A DNA stretch of 64,000 bases, from the NCBI GenBank assembly GCA_016711875.1, contig JADJSD010000003.1, positions 806,001 to 870,000 on the forward strand, read 5' to 3'. The notes beneath the pieces were generated by a model that was not told the origin of the DNA, ran no database searches, and was given only the letters and a program-made list of their open reading frames with translations. A program made the translations under genes and the position numbers. Source of the DNA: Betaproteobacteria bacterium. GTDB lineage: Bacteria > Pseudomonadota > Gammaproteobacteria > Burkholderiales > Usitatibacteraceae. Within the stretch, counting starts at the first letter, position 1; every line of letters starts with the position of its first letter. This document shows, one piece after another, positions 16,988 through 27,037 of the stretch.

Positions 16988-18406
16988 CTATTCGCTGGCG
17001 TCGCCGCCCAGGTCACCCATGCCGAACCGGCGCAGTTTCACGTAGAGGCTCTGGCGGCTCAGTCCGAGCATTTCCGCGGCCAGCGCGCGGTTGTCGCGCG
17101 TGAGGTCGAGTGCGGCCTCGATGCAGAGCCGCTCGATCACGTCCGTCGTGTCACGAACGATGTCGCGCAGGGGAACGCGGCCCACGAGTTCTTTCAGTTG
17201 CTCCACGGAACGCGGCACGTCGCGCTTTCCGCCGCCTTCCCAGGCAAGGCGCCGCTCGACGTTGCGGATCGAAAAGCCCAGGCACGGCGGATCGGCTGCC
17301 GGGGCGGCGACCGCAGTGATCTCGACCTCCGAAACCACGCCGTTCTCGCCCTTGATCGTGGTCGCGAAGAGCCGGACGCTGCCGTGCTGGCGAAGGTTCG
17401 TGAGCAGGACGTTCAGGTCGACGCCGGGGCGCCCGAGCCATTGGTCCAGCGAGACGCCCCTGGCGTGCTGCTCGCTCAGGATCTGCACCATCTCGTAGAA
17501 GGAGGCGTTCGCGGTGATGACGCGCCCCTGCATGTCGGTGACGACGAACGCGTCGGGCGAGTTCTCGACCGCGACAAGCAGGCTCGCGCGCCCGCGCTGC
17601 TCGATCGAGCTCGCGGGTTCTGCTTGCGGCACCGCGAGGCGGATGAGGAACGAAGAGGACTTGTCGTGTCGGAAGAGCGTGCCGCCCACGACGCAGTCGC
17701 CGCCGGGCTCGGCAAGGCGAAGGCGGACGTCCTCCGCGCGACCGGATGCGCGGATGGATGCGAGCAGCGCATCGACGGCCTGGGCGCTGCGCCGGTCGAA
17801 GCAATCGATGAACGTGCGCCCGACGATCCGGTTCACGTTGTCGCCCAGCAACTGAGCTGCGGCCGGATTCGCCTCGGCGACTTTCTCCGTGGCCGCGTCG
17901 ATGACGAGCACGGCCTCCGAGGCCATCTGGAAGAGCAGGCGGTAGCGCGTCTCGACCTGGCGAAGTCGCCAGTAGTCGCGCTCCATGGATTGCTGCGCCT
18001 CGACCAGCCGGCTCTGCAGCGAGGCGACGGCCCGCAGGTCGCGGCCGATGGCCACCACGCGATCCTTGTTGCCGACCTGGACAGCCGAATACATGACCGG
18101 AACGTCGGCACCGTGCGACGACGGATGGTTCACGTGGCGCCACTTCGAGGCGTTGGTGGAACCGGCGTCGCGAAGGAGCGCCTCCACCTTGGGACGGCTC
18201 TCGGGAGTGACGGTATCGACCCAGGGCTGGCCCAGCCAGCGCGAGTAGCCCTCGCTCGAGAGTTCGTCGCTGCCGAAGGCGACATCGCAGATGATGCCGG
18301 CGCTGTCGACGACGAGCGCCACGTCCGCCGTGGCGGCGATCAGGGCGGCGGCCTGTTCGGGCTCAAGCCCGCCAAGGGTATTGCGCGGGCTCTCGAAGGG
18401 CTTCAT
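16988..18406 (-). CDS. ppsR: Transcriptional repressor PpsR/CrtJ
   Basis: This 472-residue protein is the redox/light-responsive repressor of bch, crt and puc promoters. It has an N-terminal PAS-like domain (about 20-130), a Q-linker coiled helix, two further PAS domains (about 150-265 and 285-405) and a C-terminal Fis-type helix-turn-helix (about 436-466: RDNRALAAEMLGLSRQSLYV). A cysteine lies just before the DNA-binding helices (RLCIEAAL), where CrtJ has its redox-active Cys. ATG 18406 is chosen because MKPFESPRNTLGGLEPEQ aligns with family starts. It lies downstream of aerR/ppaA and upstream of bchG. A phytochrome without kinase domain (57269-59476) is the likely partner. Confidence 0.94.
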   Translation of the reverse strand: MKPFESPRNTLGGLEPEQAAALIAATADVALVVDSAGIICDVAFGSDELSSEGYSRWLGQPWVDTVTPESRPKVEALLRDAGSTNASKWRHVNHPSSHGADVPVMYSAVQVGNKDRVVAIGRDLRAVASLQSRLVEAQQSMERDYWRLRQVETRYRLLFQMASEAVLVIDAATEKVAEANPAAAQLLGDNVNRIVGRTFIDCFDRRSAQAVDALLASIRASGRAEDVRLRLAEPGGDCVVGGTLFRHDKSSSFLIRLAVPQAEPASSIEQRGRASLLVAVENSPDAFVVTDMQGRVITANASFYEMVQILSEQHARGVSLDQWLGRPGVDLNVLLTNLRQHGSVRLFATTIKGENGVVSEVEITAVAAPAADPPCLGFSIRNVERRLAWEGGGKRDVPRSVEQLKELVGRVPLRDIVRDTTDVIERLCIEAALDLTRDNRALAAEMLGLSRQSLYVKLRRFGMGDLGGDASE

Positions 18407-18724
18407 CGGATCCGATACAACACGAGTTACGCCGGAACCACCGGGGCGCTGGGTGGGCGGCCGAGATCCCGCAACAGGCAACTTGCGGCGTGGCAATGGA
18501 ATCTTCCTTGAGACGCGCCCTGAAGCCTCGCCTCGGTAGTTTAAGGCGCAGTCCCGGACCGGCGGCTGCGACCCCTTGCTTTCCGCGCTCGATGCGGCAC
18601 GGTTCTTCCTGATAACGGCATGTCGCGGTCATTCTGGACCAACGACTGTAAGTCTATCATTTCTTGGGCCTTTAGTCGTATATGGATTACACGACACCAC
18701 GCCACGTCAACCTTTCCTGACAAT
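18407..18724. other. Intergenic region between aerR/ppaA and ppsR
   Basis: This 318-base stretch shows no credible gene: the short frames in it lack homology and ribosome sites. Its aerR-proximal end is AT-richer than the rest (about 18640-18724) and contains a PpsR-like half-conserved palindrome, so it probably holds the ppsR promoter. I could not fix a convincing -10 box. Confidence 0.6.
18705..18722. promoter_or_regulatory. Degenerate PpsR-like site upstream of ppsR
   Basis: On the minus strand the sequence is TGTCAGGAAAGGTTGACG, TGT-N12-AC(G), one base off the TGT-N12-ACA rule. It sits directly after the aerR/ppaA stop, about 300 bases upstream of the ppsR start, and could allow PpsR autoregulation. 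It is weaker than the other sites listed. Confidence 0.4.
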
Positions 18725-19612
18725 TCAGGTCCGTGCGACGCGGTTTTGCCGCGCCACGAGTTCCCGCGCCTCGGTGGGCGCGAGCAAACCGTCGACCACC
18801 GTCATGTCCGCATCGATCGTCGCGCCCAGGTCGGGCGAATGCGCGAAAAGCTGCCCGCCGACCAGGACCACCACGTGGCGATTGCGGGAGGCGAGGCGCA
18901 CGGCCTTCACGCTTTCGGCGAGGAGGTCGAGCCGCGAAGTGCAGCTGACCGACAGCCCGACCACATCGAACCACTGCGCCCGCACGACCGATCGAAGGTC
19001 GTCCAGCGAGTCCGGCGCATCGCCGTCGACGGCCCAGCCCGCGCGGCGGAAGAACTCGACGACCATGGCGATTCCCAGTCGATGATCCTCGCCGGGCGCG
19101 GGCACGAGGAGCGCGCGCAGCGCGGGCGCATCTCGCGAAACCGGCTCCTCGCCGGGGCAGGGGCTCATGTGACGCAGGACCGAGTGAAGGCGAAGCAGGC
19201 CGAGCGTCACCTCCGCGATGTCCCGGTCGTCCGTCTCCCACAGCTGGCCGAGCCGGCGCGCCGTGGGTGCGAGCAGCTCGACGCAGAGCGACTCCAGGGA
19301 AGCGCCCTGCCGATGAATGCGATCGACGTAGGCGATGGACGCCTCGGCATCCGGCCCCAGCACGATCTCGGTGAATTCGCGGACGGCATCCGGGAGCGAA
19401 ACCCAGGAGGCGCCTTGCAGGACCGCATTCGCGGTCGCGGGGGTGCCGTGGGCGATCATCAGGCGCGGAATGATCTCCGCCTCGATGACCTGCAGCAGCC
19501 CCGCAAATCCCTTGGTGCAGACCCCTGGCGCGAACCCGGACGACGGCGACAGGCCCCTCAGTTCCTCCTCCAACCGCCCCAGTCCCGAGGGGCCGCGCGA
19601 CATCGCATCCAT
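18725..19612 (-). CDS. ppaA: AerR/PpaA-type B12-binding antirepressor of PpsR
   Basis: The 295-residue protein has the AerR/PpaA layout: an N-terminal helical region (about 30-140) and a C-terminal cobalamin-binding Rossmann-type domain beginning near residue 165. The ligand motif is EDHRLG (E/DxHxxG type), with the histidine expected to coordinate cobalt. Further family segments are VVGLSVSC and VVVLVGGQLF. In Rhodobacter, AerR with B12 is an antirepressor of CrtJ/PpsR. Here it is divergent from bchF and upstream of ppsR, the classical arrangement. ATG 19612 is used; an internal ATG at 19603 is an alternative. Confidence 0.88.
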   Translation of the reverse strand: MDAMSRGPSGLGRLEEELRGLSPSSGFAPGVCTKGFAGLLQVIEAEIIPRLMIAHGTPATANAVLQGASWVSLPDAVREFTEIVLGPDAEASIAYVDRIHRQGASLESLCVELLAPTARRLGQLWETDDRDIAEVTLGLLRLHSVLRHMSPCPGEEPVSRDAPALRALLVPAPGEDHRLGIAMVVEFFRRAGWAVDGDAPDSLDDLRSVVRAQWFDVVGLSVSCTSRLDLLAESVKAVRLASRNRHVVVLVGGQLFAHSPDLGATIDADMTVVDGLLAPTEARELVARQNRVART

Positions 19613-19734
19613 CGGCTTTCTCCGATGCTGCTACCGGCGCGGCCGTCCTGTCGGGACTTCGTCGCGTCCAACCCCGGAACACCGCCGTTCGGGGACCCCT
19701 TCGCTATCCATTTACACGTCGAACTTTGCGACTT

Positions 19735-19752
19735 TGTATACCTGTCCTGACA
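19735..19752. promoter_or_regulatory. PpsR/CrtJ operator (distal) in the aerR-bchF intergenic region
   Basis: The sequence tgt-atacctgtcctg-aca is an exact TGT-N12-ACA match. It lies 37 bases upstream of the stronger site at 19789-19806, so two PpsR tetramers or a looped complex could bind the shared aerR/bchF control region. Confidence 0.6.
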
Positions 19753-19788
19753 TTCCGTCAAACAAAGTGACATGTCAAGGCCGCGTGA

Positions 19789-19806
19789 TGTCAATTTATG
19801 TTGACA
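19789..19806. promoter_or_regulatory. PpsR/CrtJ operator (perfect palindrome) upstream of bchF
   Basis: The sequence TGTCAA-TTTATG-TTGACA matches the full consensus TGTcaaN6ttgACA at every defined base. Its right half is also the -35 box of the bchF promoter below, so bound repressor would block RNA polymerase. Confidence 0.85.
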
Positions 19807-19830
19807 ACATCAGGATCGGGGGGCTAGATT
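19801..19830 (+). promoter_or_regulatory. Predicted sigma70-type promoter of the bchF operon
   Basis: A consensus TTGACA (19801-19806) is followed after 18 bases by TAGATT (19825-19830), 23 bases before the bchF start codon. The -35 box is embedded in the PpsR palindrome. This would drive the long bchFNBHLM-lhaA-puh run. Confidence 0.6.
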
Positions 19831-19852
19831 TTGCTCACTAGGGGGAGCGGCA

Positions 19853-20374
19853 ATGCCAACGCAACATACAAGAAGGCGGCTCCAGAGCAAGCCACTGTAT
19901 TCGCCGGCGGAGCGAGCGCGGCGGGATGCATCGCCATGGACCCTCGTGCAGGGCATCCTGGCCCCCATCCAGTTCCTCGTCTTCGCGGTGAGCCTGTTCC
20001 TGGTCCTGCGCTTCCTCACGACCGGTGATTCTCTCGCGGCGGCCGCGACTTCGGTGGTGGTGAAGACGCTGGTGCTCTACGCCATCATGATCACCGGCTG
20101 CATCTGGGAGAAGGACGTCTTCGGCGTCTACCTCTTCGCACCCGCCTTCTTCTGGGAAGACGTCTTCAGCATGGCCGTCCTGGCCCTGCACACCGCCTAC
20201 CTCGTCGCTTTCGCGACCGACGCCCTCGGGCCGCGCGAGCAGATGCTGATCGCGCTGGCGGCCTACGCCGCCTATGTCGTCAACGCCGCGCAGTTCCTCC
20301 TCAAGCTGAAGGCCGCCCGCCGCGACGAGGCCGCTGCCTCCCGCGCCGTGCCCGGCCTCGCCCTTCCCGAATGA
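19853..20374 (+). CDS. bchF: 3-vinyl bacteriochlorophyllide hydratase BchF
   Basis: This 173-residue membrane protein hydrates the 3-vinyl group of (bacterio)chlorophyllide a on the way to bacteriochlorophyll a. The family pattern is visible: LYSPAERARRDASPWTLVQG near residues 15-34, four hydrophobic helices and the TGCIWEKDVFGVYLFAPAFFWED segment near residues 80-103. It begins 47 bases after a perfect PpsR palindrome and overlaps bchN by four bases (ATGA), starting the large plus-strand superoperon. Confidence 0.95.
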   Translation: MPTQHTRRRLQSKPLYSPAERARRDASPWTLVQGILAPIQFLVFAVSLFLVLRFLTTGDSLAAAATSVVVKTLVLYAIMITGCIWEKDVFGVYLFAPAFFWEDVFSMAVLALHTAYLVAFATDALGPREQMLIALAAYAAYVVNAAQFLLKLKAARRDEAAASRAVPGLALPE

Positions 20375-21654
20375 ACGACCTGAGCACGCCCCGGGCAGTC
20401 GAGCCTGCGGCCGGGCGCATCGAGCCCATCGTGCTTCGGGAACGCGGCCAGCGCGAGGTCTTCTGCGGGCTCACCGGCATCGTCTGGCTGCATCGCAAGA
20501 TGCAGGACGCCTTCTTCCTCGTGGTGGGCTCGCGCACCTGCGCCCACCTCATCCAGTCCGCGGCCGGCGTCATGATTTTCGCCGAGCCCCGGTTCGCCAC
20601 GGCGATCCTCACGGATCGCGACCTGGCCGGACTCGCCGACGCCGGCGACGAACTGGACCGCATCTGCGTCACGCTGCTCGAACGCCGCCCGGATATCGCC
20701 ACTCTCTTCCTGGTGGGTTCCTGCCCTTCCGAAGTCATCAAGCTGGACCTGGCCAAGGCCGCCGAGCGCCTGAACGCCCGCCTGTTCCCGCGGGTACGCG
20801 TGCACAACTATTCGGGATCGGGCATCGAGACCACCTTCACCCAGGGCGAGGACAACGCGCTGCGCGCGCTCGTGCCGACGATGCCGGCCACCGACGAACG
20901 GCAATTGCTCGTGGTGGGGTGCGTGGCCGACGTGGTCGAGGACCAGCTCGTGCGGATCTTCGCCGACCTGGGCATCGGCCCCGTCCGCTTCCTGCCGGCA
21001 CGACGCGCTCGCGACCTGCCGCCGGTCGGCCCCGGAACGCTGCTGCTGCTCGCGCAGCCATTCAATGGCGAGACCGCCCGCGCCCTCGTCGCGCGCGGGG
21101 CGAGGATCCTGCAGGCCCCCTACCCCTTCGGCGCCGAGGGAACCACCGCATGGCTTCGCGCGGCCGCCGACGCATGGGGCGTGGACACGGAGCGCTTCGA
21201 CGCGGTGACCGCGCCCGGCATCGCCCGCGCCCGCGCCTCGCTCGAACGCGCCCGCGAGCGGCTCTCGGGCAAGCGCGTCTTCCTGATGCCCGACTCGCAA
21301 CTCGAGATCCCCCTCGCGCGCTTCCTGCACCGCGAGCTCGGCATGTCGGTCATCGAAGTGGGCACGCCGTACCTGGATCGCCAGATGGTGGCGGCGGAAC
21401 TGCCCCTGCTGCCCCCCGAGGCCACGCTGAGCGAAGGCCAGCACCTGGAGCGCCAGCTCGATCGCGTGCGCGCCGCGAAGCCCGACCTCACGGTCTGCGG
21501 GCTCGGGCTCGCCAACCCGCTGGAAGCCGAGGGCCTCACCACCAAGTGGTCGATCGAACTCGTCTTCACGCCGATCCACGGCTACGAGCAGGCCGGCGAC
21601 CTGGGCGGCATCTTCGCCCGCCCGGTCGAGCGCCGCGAGCGGCTCAAGCCATGA
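20371..21654 (+). CDS. bchN: Light-independent protochlorophyllide reductase subunit N
   Basis: The 427-residue NifD-like subunit of DPOR reduces protochlorophyllide in the dark together with BchB and BchL. Cysteines for the shared [4Fe-4S] cluster are visible in REVFCGLTG (about residue 32), GSRTCAHLIQSAAG (about 57) and VGSCPSEVIKLD (about 117). The length is as expected. Starts by ATGA overlap with bchF, ends 10 bases before bchB. Confidence 0.96.
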   Translation: MNDLSTPRAVEPAAGRIEPIVLRERGQREVFCGLTGIVWLHRKMQDAFFLVVGSRTCAHLIQSAAGVMIFAEPRFATAILTDRDLAGLADAGDELDRICVTLLERRPDIATLFLVGSCPSEVIKLDLAKAAERLNARLFPRVRVHNYSGSGIETTFTQGEDNALRALVPTMPATDERQLLVVGCVADVVEDQLVRIFADLGIGPVRFLPARRARDLPPVGPGTLLLLAQPFNGETARALVARGARILQAPYPFGAEGTTAWLRAAADAWGVDTERFDAVTAPGIARARASLERARERLSGKRVFLMPDSQLEIPLARFLHRELGMSVIEVGTPYLDRQMVAAELPLLPPEATLSEGQHLERQLDRVRAAKPDLTVCGLGLANPLEAEGLTTKWSIELVFTPIHGYEQAGDLGGIFARPVERRERLKP

Positions 21655-21664
21655 GGCGCGCCGC

Positions 21665-23302
21665 GTGCAACTGACGCTCTGGACCTACGAGGGACCTCCG
21701 CACGTCGGCGCGATGCGCATCGCCGATTCGATGCGCGGCGTCCACCTGGTCCTGCACGCGCCGCAGGGCGACACCTACGCCGACCTGCTGTTCACGATGA
21801 TCGACCGCCAGGATCGCCGCCCGCCGGTGTCGTACACCACGTTCCAGGCGCGCGACCTGGGCGGCGACACCGCCAATCTCGTCACCCGCGCGGTCACCGA
21901 TGCCCTGGAACGCTTCCAGCCGCAGGTCATCCTCGTGGGCGAGTCGTGCACGGCCGAACTCATCCAGGACCAGCCCGGGTCGCTCGCGCAAGGCATGCGC
22001 CTGCCCGTACCGGTCGTCCCGCTCGAACTGCCCGCCTACTCCAAGAAGGAGAACTGGGGCGCTTCGGAGACCTTCTACCAGCTGGCCCGCACCCTGCTCG
22101 CCGATCGCATCCCGCCGCCCGGCACGCCGCGCCCCGGCCGCGAGGGCGCAAGGCGCCCGCGAGCCAACCTGCTGGGGCCCACCGCCCTCGCCTTCCGTTG
22201 CCGGGACGATGTCACCGAGATCGGCATCCTGCTGGAGAAGATGGGCGTCGACGTGAACGTCGTCGCACCGCTCGGCGCGAGCCCCGACGACATCCGGCGC
22301 CTTCCCGAGGCCGACTTCAACATCGACCTGTACCCGGAGGTCTCGCGCACGCTCGCCACGTGGCTCGAGCGCCAGTTCGGCATGCCGCGCACGAAGGTCA
22401 TCCCGATGGGCGTGGGCGCGACGCGCGACTTCATCGCCGAGGTGGCCGGCCTGGCCGGACTCGATCCCGCGGTGGCGCTGGCCGGCGAGCTGCCCGGGCA
22501 GGCGTCGCGATCCTCGTCCGCCTCCCGCGCGCCGTGGTACTCGCGCTCGGTGGACTCGACCTACCTCACGGGCAAGCGCGTCTTCATCTTCGCCGACGCG
22601 GCCCACGCGATCGCCGCCGCCCGCATCGCCGCCGAGGAGATGGGCTTCACCGTCGTCGGGCTCGGCACCTTCGACCGCGCCTTCGCCCGCGACGTGCGGG
22701 AGGCGGCGGCGAAGTACGGCGTCGAGGCGCTCATCAGCGACGACTACCTCGAGGTCGAGAAGGCCATCGCGGCCGCGAGCCCGGAACTGGTGCTCGGCAC
22801 GCAGATGGAGCGCCACATCGCCAAGCGGCTGGGCATCGCCTGCGCCGTCATCTCCTCGCCGATCCACGTGCAGGACGTGCCGGCCCGCTACAGCCCCGTA
22901 TTCGGCTTCGAGGGGGCCAACGTCCTTTTCGATGCCTGGGTGCACCCGCTGATGATGGGGCTCGAGGAGCACCTGCTGCAGATGTTCCGCGAGGATTTCG
23001 AATTCCACGACGGCGCCGCGGCCTCGCACCTGCCGGCCGCATCGCCCGCCGCGCCCCGGCCGGCCGCCGCAGTCGCGCCGGCGCCTCCCGCGCAAGCGGC
23101 ACCCGCGCCCGAGGCCGCCGTCCCGGCCAACGAGCCCGGCGACCCGCAGTGGACCCCGGATGGCGAGAAGGAGCTCGGGAAGATCCCGTTCTTCGTCCGC
23201 GGCAAGGCCCGGCGCAACACCGAACGCTTCGCTCTCGAGCGCGGCATCCGCAGGATCACCGTGGAGACGCTCTACGATGCCAAAGCGCACTTCAGCCGCT
23301 GA
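21665..23302 (+). CDS. bchB: Light-independent protochlorophyllide reductase subunit B
   Basis: The 545-residue NifK-like DPOR subunit starts at a GTG (MQLTLWTYEGPPHVGAMR, the standard family start). It contributes the conserved Asp ligand near the N-terminus and substrate-binding residues. An Ala/Pro-rich linker (about 455-490) leads into the C-terminal domain with GEKELGKIPFFVRGKARRN, typical of BchB. The linker is longer and more repetitive than usual. The end overlaps the bchH start by 26 bases. Confidence 0.95.
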   Translation: MQLTLWTYEGPPHVGAMRIADSMRGVHLVLHAPQGDTYADLLFTMIDRQDRRPPVSYTTFQARDLGGDTANLVTRAVTDALERFQPQVILVGESCTAELIQDQPGSLAQGMRLPVPVVPLELPAYSKKENWGASETFYQLARTLLADRIPPPGTPRPGREGARRPRANLLGPTALAFRCRDDVTEIGILLEKMGVDVNVVAPLGASPDDIRRLPEADFNIDLYPEVSRTLATWLERQFGMPRTKVIPMGVGATRDFIAEVAGLAGLDPAVALAGELPGQASRSSSASRAPWYSRSVDSTYLTGKRVFIFADAAHAIAAARIAAEEMGFTVVGLGTFDRAFARDVREAAAKYGVEALISDDYLEVEKAIAAASPELVLGTQMERHIAKRLGIACAVISSPIHVQDVPARYSPVFGFEGANVLFDAWVHPLMMGLEEHLLQMFREDFEFHDGAAASHLPAASPAAPRPAAAVAPAPPAQAAPAPEAAVPANEPGDPQWTPDGEKELGKIPFFVRGKARRNTERFALERGIRRITVETLYDAKAHFSR

Positions 23303-26300
23303 CCGAACGCCCGTCAGGGTCGTGATCGTGACGATGGACACCCATCTCGCGAGCGCGACCGAGCGCGCCCGCGCCTCACTCATGGACGAATTGCCCGGCC
23401 TGCAGTTGCGGGTGCACGCGGCCGCCGAGTGGAGCAACGATCCGTCCGCCCTCGCCCGTTGCCTCGAAGACATCGCCACCGGCGACATCATCGTCGCGAC
23501 GATGCTGTTCATGGAAGATCACTTCCTGCCGGTGTTGCCCGCGCTCGCCGCGCGGCGCGACACCTGCGACGCCCTGGTCTGCGCGATGTGCGCGGGCGAG
23601 GTGACGCGGCTCACGCGCCTGGGGCGATTCGCGATGGACGGCTCCTCCGGCGGCGCCCTCGCGCTGCTCAAGCGCCTGCGCGGCGGCAAGGAAAAGCCCG
23701 GCGGTTCCGGCAGCTCGGGCGCCCAGCAGATGAAGATGCTGCGCCGCATCCCCAAGATCCTTCGCTTCATCCCCGGCTCGGCCCAGGATGTCCGCGCCTA
23801 TTTCCTCGTCCTGCAGTACTGGCTCGGCGGTTCCGAGGACAACGTCGCGAACCTCGTTCGCCTGCTGGTCACCCGCTACGCCGAGGGTCCCCGTCGCGCC
23901 CTGCGCGGCACCCTCAAGGCCGAGCCCCCCATCGATTACCCCGAGATCGGCGTCTACCACCCGGGCATGAAGGGCCGCATGTCCGAGGAGGCCCGAAGCC
24001 TCCCCGCCGCCGGAACGAAGGGGCGCGTGGGCCTGCTGCTGCTGCGCTCCTACCTGCTCGCGGGCAACACGGCGCACTACGACGGCGTCATCGCGGCCCT
24101 CGAGGCCCGCGGCCTCTCGGTGGTGCCGGCGTTCGCGACGGGCCTCGATGCGCGGCCGGCCATCGACGCGTTCTTCCTCGATGGCGATCGCTCCCGCGTG
24201 GACACCGTCATCTCCCTCACCGGCTTCTCCCTCGTCGGCGGCCCCGCCTACAACGACGCCCGCGCAGCCGAGGAAGTGCTGGCGAAGCTGGACGTGCCCT
24301 ACCTCGCCGCCCACCCGGTCGAGTTCCAGACGCTCGAACAGTGGGGAGCTTCCAGCCGGGGGCTCATCCCCGTCGAGAGCACGATGATGGTGGCGATACC
24401 CGAACTCGATGGCGCCACCGGGCCGCTGGTGTTCGGCGGGCGTTCGGACGCCGCCGGCGTGGCGTGCGAGGGATGCCATCGCGCCTGCGTGTTCCCGCCG
24501 GCCGAAGGCGGTCGCGACATGCACGCGTGCATCGACCGCGCCGAGATGCTCGCCGCGCGGGCGGAAAAGCTCGTCCTGCTGCGCCGCTCGGAGCGGGCGA
24601 ACCGCAAGCTCGCGCTGGTCATCTTCAATTTTCCGCCCAACGCGGGGAACACGGGAACGGCCGCGCACCTGGCCGTGTTCGAATCGCTTCACAACACGCT
24701 CGCGTCCCTCCGGGACGAGGGCTACACCGTCGAGGTGCCGGAAACCGTCGACGCGCTTCGCGAGCGGATCATCGTCGGCAACGCCCCCGCCCTGGGCGCG
24801 CACGCCAACGTGCACGCGCGCATCGATGCTTCGGACCACGTGCGCCGCGAACGCTGGCTGCCCCAGATCGAGGCCCAGTGGGGATCCGCCCCCGGCCGCC
24901 ATCAGAGCGACGGGCGCTCGATCTTCGTGCTGGGCGAGCGCTTCGGCAACGTCTTCGTCGGCGTGCAGCCCGCGTTCGGCTACGAAGGCGACCCGATGCG
25001 CCTGCTCTTCGAAAAGGGCTTCGCACCGACGCACGCCTTCTCGGCCTTCTACCGGTGGATCCGCGAGGATTTCGGTGCCGACGCCGTGCTGCATTTCGGC
25101 ACCCACGGCGCGCTCGAGTTCATGCCCGGCAAGCAGTCGGGGCTCTCCGGCGCCGACTGGCCCGACCGGCTCATCGGCGACCTGCCCAATTTCTACCTGT
25201 ATGCATCGAACAATCCGTCCGAGGGCATGATCGCCAAGCGGCGATCGGCGGCGACGCTCGTGAGCTACCTCACGCCGCCCGTCACGCATGCCGGCCTGTA
25301 CCGCGGCCTGGGAGACCTGCAGGCGTCCATCGACCGCTGGCGCGCGCTGGAGCCGGACGCCGACGTGGAGCGCACCGACCTCGCCCTCCTCGTCCAGGCG
25401 CAGGCCGCCGCGCTCGACCTCGCCGTCATGGAGCCCGCCTGGGGCACCGACGCGCAGGCGCACGTCACCGCGCTCCGCGACAAGGTGCACGAGATCGAGA
25501 CGACGCTCATCCCGCACGGCCTTCACGTGGTCGGCCGCGCGCCCTCGCCCGAGGAGCGCGTCGAAACCCTCCAGTGCGTGGCCGAAACCGCGCACGGCAC
25601 GAAACTCGAACCCGCGGCCTTCGAAGCGATCCTGGCCGGCCAGGCCGACGGCCAGGTCCTCCAGGTCGCGGGACTCGAGCCCACCGAGAGCAATGCCGGA
25701 CTCGTGCGCGAACTCGCCCGCATCGACAAGCTCCTCGCGAAGGACCACGAGGCCGCGGCCCTGGTAGGCGCCCTGGACGGCCGGTTCGTCCGGCCCGTTC
25801 CCGGCGGCGACCTCATCCGCACCCCGGAGATCCTGCCCACGGGGCGCAACCTCCACGGCTTCGATCCCTTCCGGATCCCGAGCGCCTATGCCCAGCGCGA
25901 CGGCGCCCGCCAGGCGCAGAAGCTGCTCGAGCGCCGTGCGGCGGACGGCGAGCCGTTCCCCGAATCCATCGCGCTCGTCCTCTGGGGCACGGACAACCTC
26001 AAGACCGAAGGCGGCCCGATCTCCCAGGCGCTCGCCCTCATGGGCGCCAAGCCGCGCTACGACAGCTACGGCCGCGTGGCGGGCGCCACCCTCGTGCCGC
26101 TCGAGGAGCTGGGCCGGCCGCGCGTGGACGTCGTGATCACGCTGTCGGGCATCTTCCGCGACCTCCTGCCGCTGCAGACGCGCCTGCTCGCCGAGGCGGC
26201 CTTCCTCGCCGCCGGAGCCGACGAACCGGCCGAGCTCAACTTCGTGCGCAAGCACGCGCTGCGCACCAGGCCGAGCACGGCTGCGACCTCGAGACCGCGG

Positions 26301-27037
26301 CGCTGCGCGTCTACGGGAATGCCGAGGGCGCCTACGGCGCGAACGTGAACCATCTCATCGAGAACAGCCGCTGGGACGACGAGGACGAACTCGCCGAGAC
26401 CTACAGCCGCCGCAAGTGCTTCGCCTACGGCCGCACCGGCCAGCCCGTGGCGCGCTCGGCGCTGCTGCAAAGCGTGCTGGCCGACGTCTCGCTCGCCTAC
26501 CAGAACCTCGATTCGGTCGAACTCGGCGTCACCACGGTCGACACCTACTTCGACACCCTGGGCGGCATCAGCCGCGCGGTCCGCCGCGCCAAGGGCGGCG
26601 CCCAGACGCCCGTCTACATCGGCGACCAGACCGCCGGCGACGGGACCGTGCGCACGCTCTCCGAGCAGGTCGCCCTCGAGACGCGCGCGCGCATGCTCAA
26701 TCCCAAGTGGTACGAGGGAATGATGAAGCACGGCTACGAGGGCGTGCGGCAGATCGAGACCCACATCACCAACACGATGGGCTGGTCGGCGACGACCGGC
26801 CAGGTCGCTCCCTGGGTGTACCAGCAGCTGACGCAGACGTTCGTGCTCGATCCCGAGATGCGCGACCGCATGGCGAAGCTGAACCCGACCGCGTCCGCCA
26901 AGGTCGCCAACCGGCTCCTCGAGGCGCACGAACGCGCTTACTGGAACCCCGAGCCGAAAGTGCTCGAGGAGCTGCGCCAGGCCGGCGACGAACTCGAGGA
27001 CCGGCTCGAAGGCGCTTTCCAGAGGGCTGCCGCATGA
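23277..27037 (+). CDS. bchH: Magnesium chelatase subunit H (frameshifted in this sequence)
   Basis: BchH binds protoporphyrin IX and receives Mg from the BchI/BchD motor. Homology begins at ATG 23277 and runs through 26261 in one frame, then continues in the +2 frame to the TGA at 27035-27037, giving about 1253 residues once joined. The break lies at NFVRKHAL|AHQAEHGCDLETAALRV: GCGCTG^CGCACC should be GCGCTGGCGCACC, so one G is missing at 26261/26262. As printed, translation would end at 26348 with a wrong tail of about 28 residues. Everything else is intact, including the region near HFGTHGALEFMPGKQ. It overlaps bchB by 26 bases and bchL by four. Confidence 0.9.

Noticed and set aside
19756..19772. 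A palindrome-like cgtcaaacaaagtgaca between the two bchF operators
   Set aside because: The spacing is 11, not 12, and the left triplet is CGT; it does not meet the PpsR rule, though three half-sites in a row may still matter.
23376..26255. A 959-codon open frame on the minus strand
   Set aside because: It is the antisense shadow of bchH; its translation is Arg/Gly/Glu-rich with no domain, as expected from very GC-rich coding DNA read backwards.
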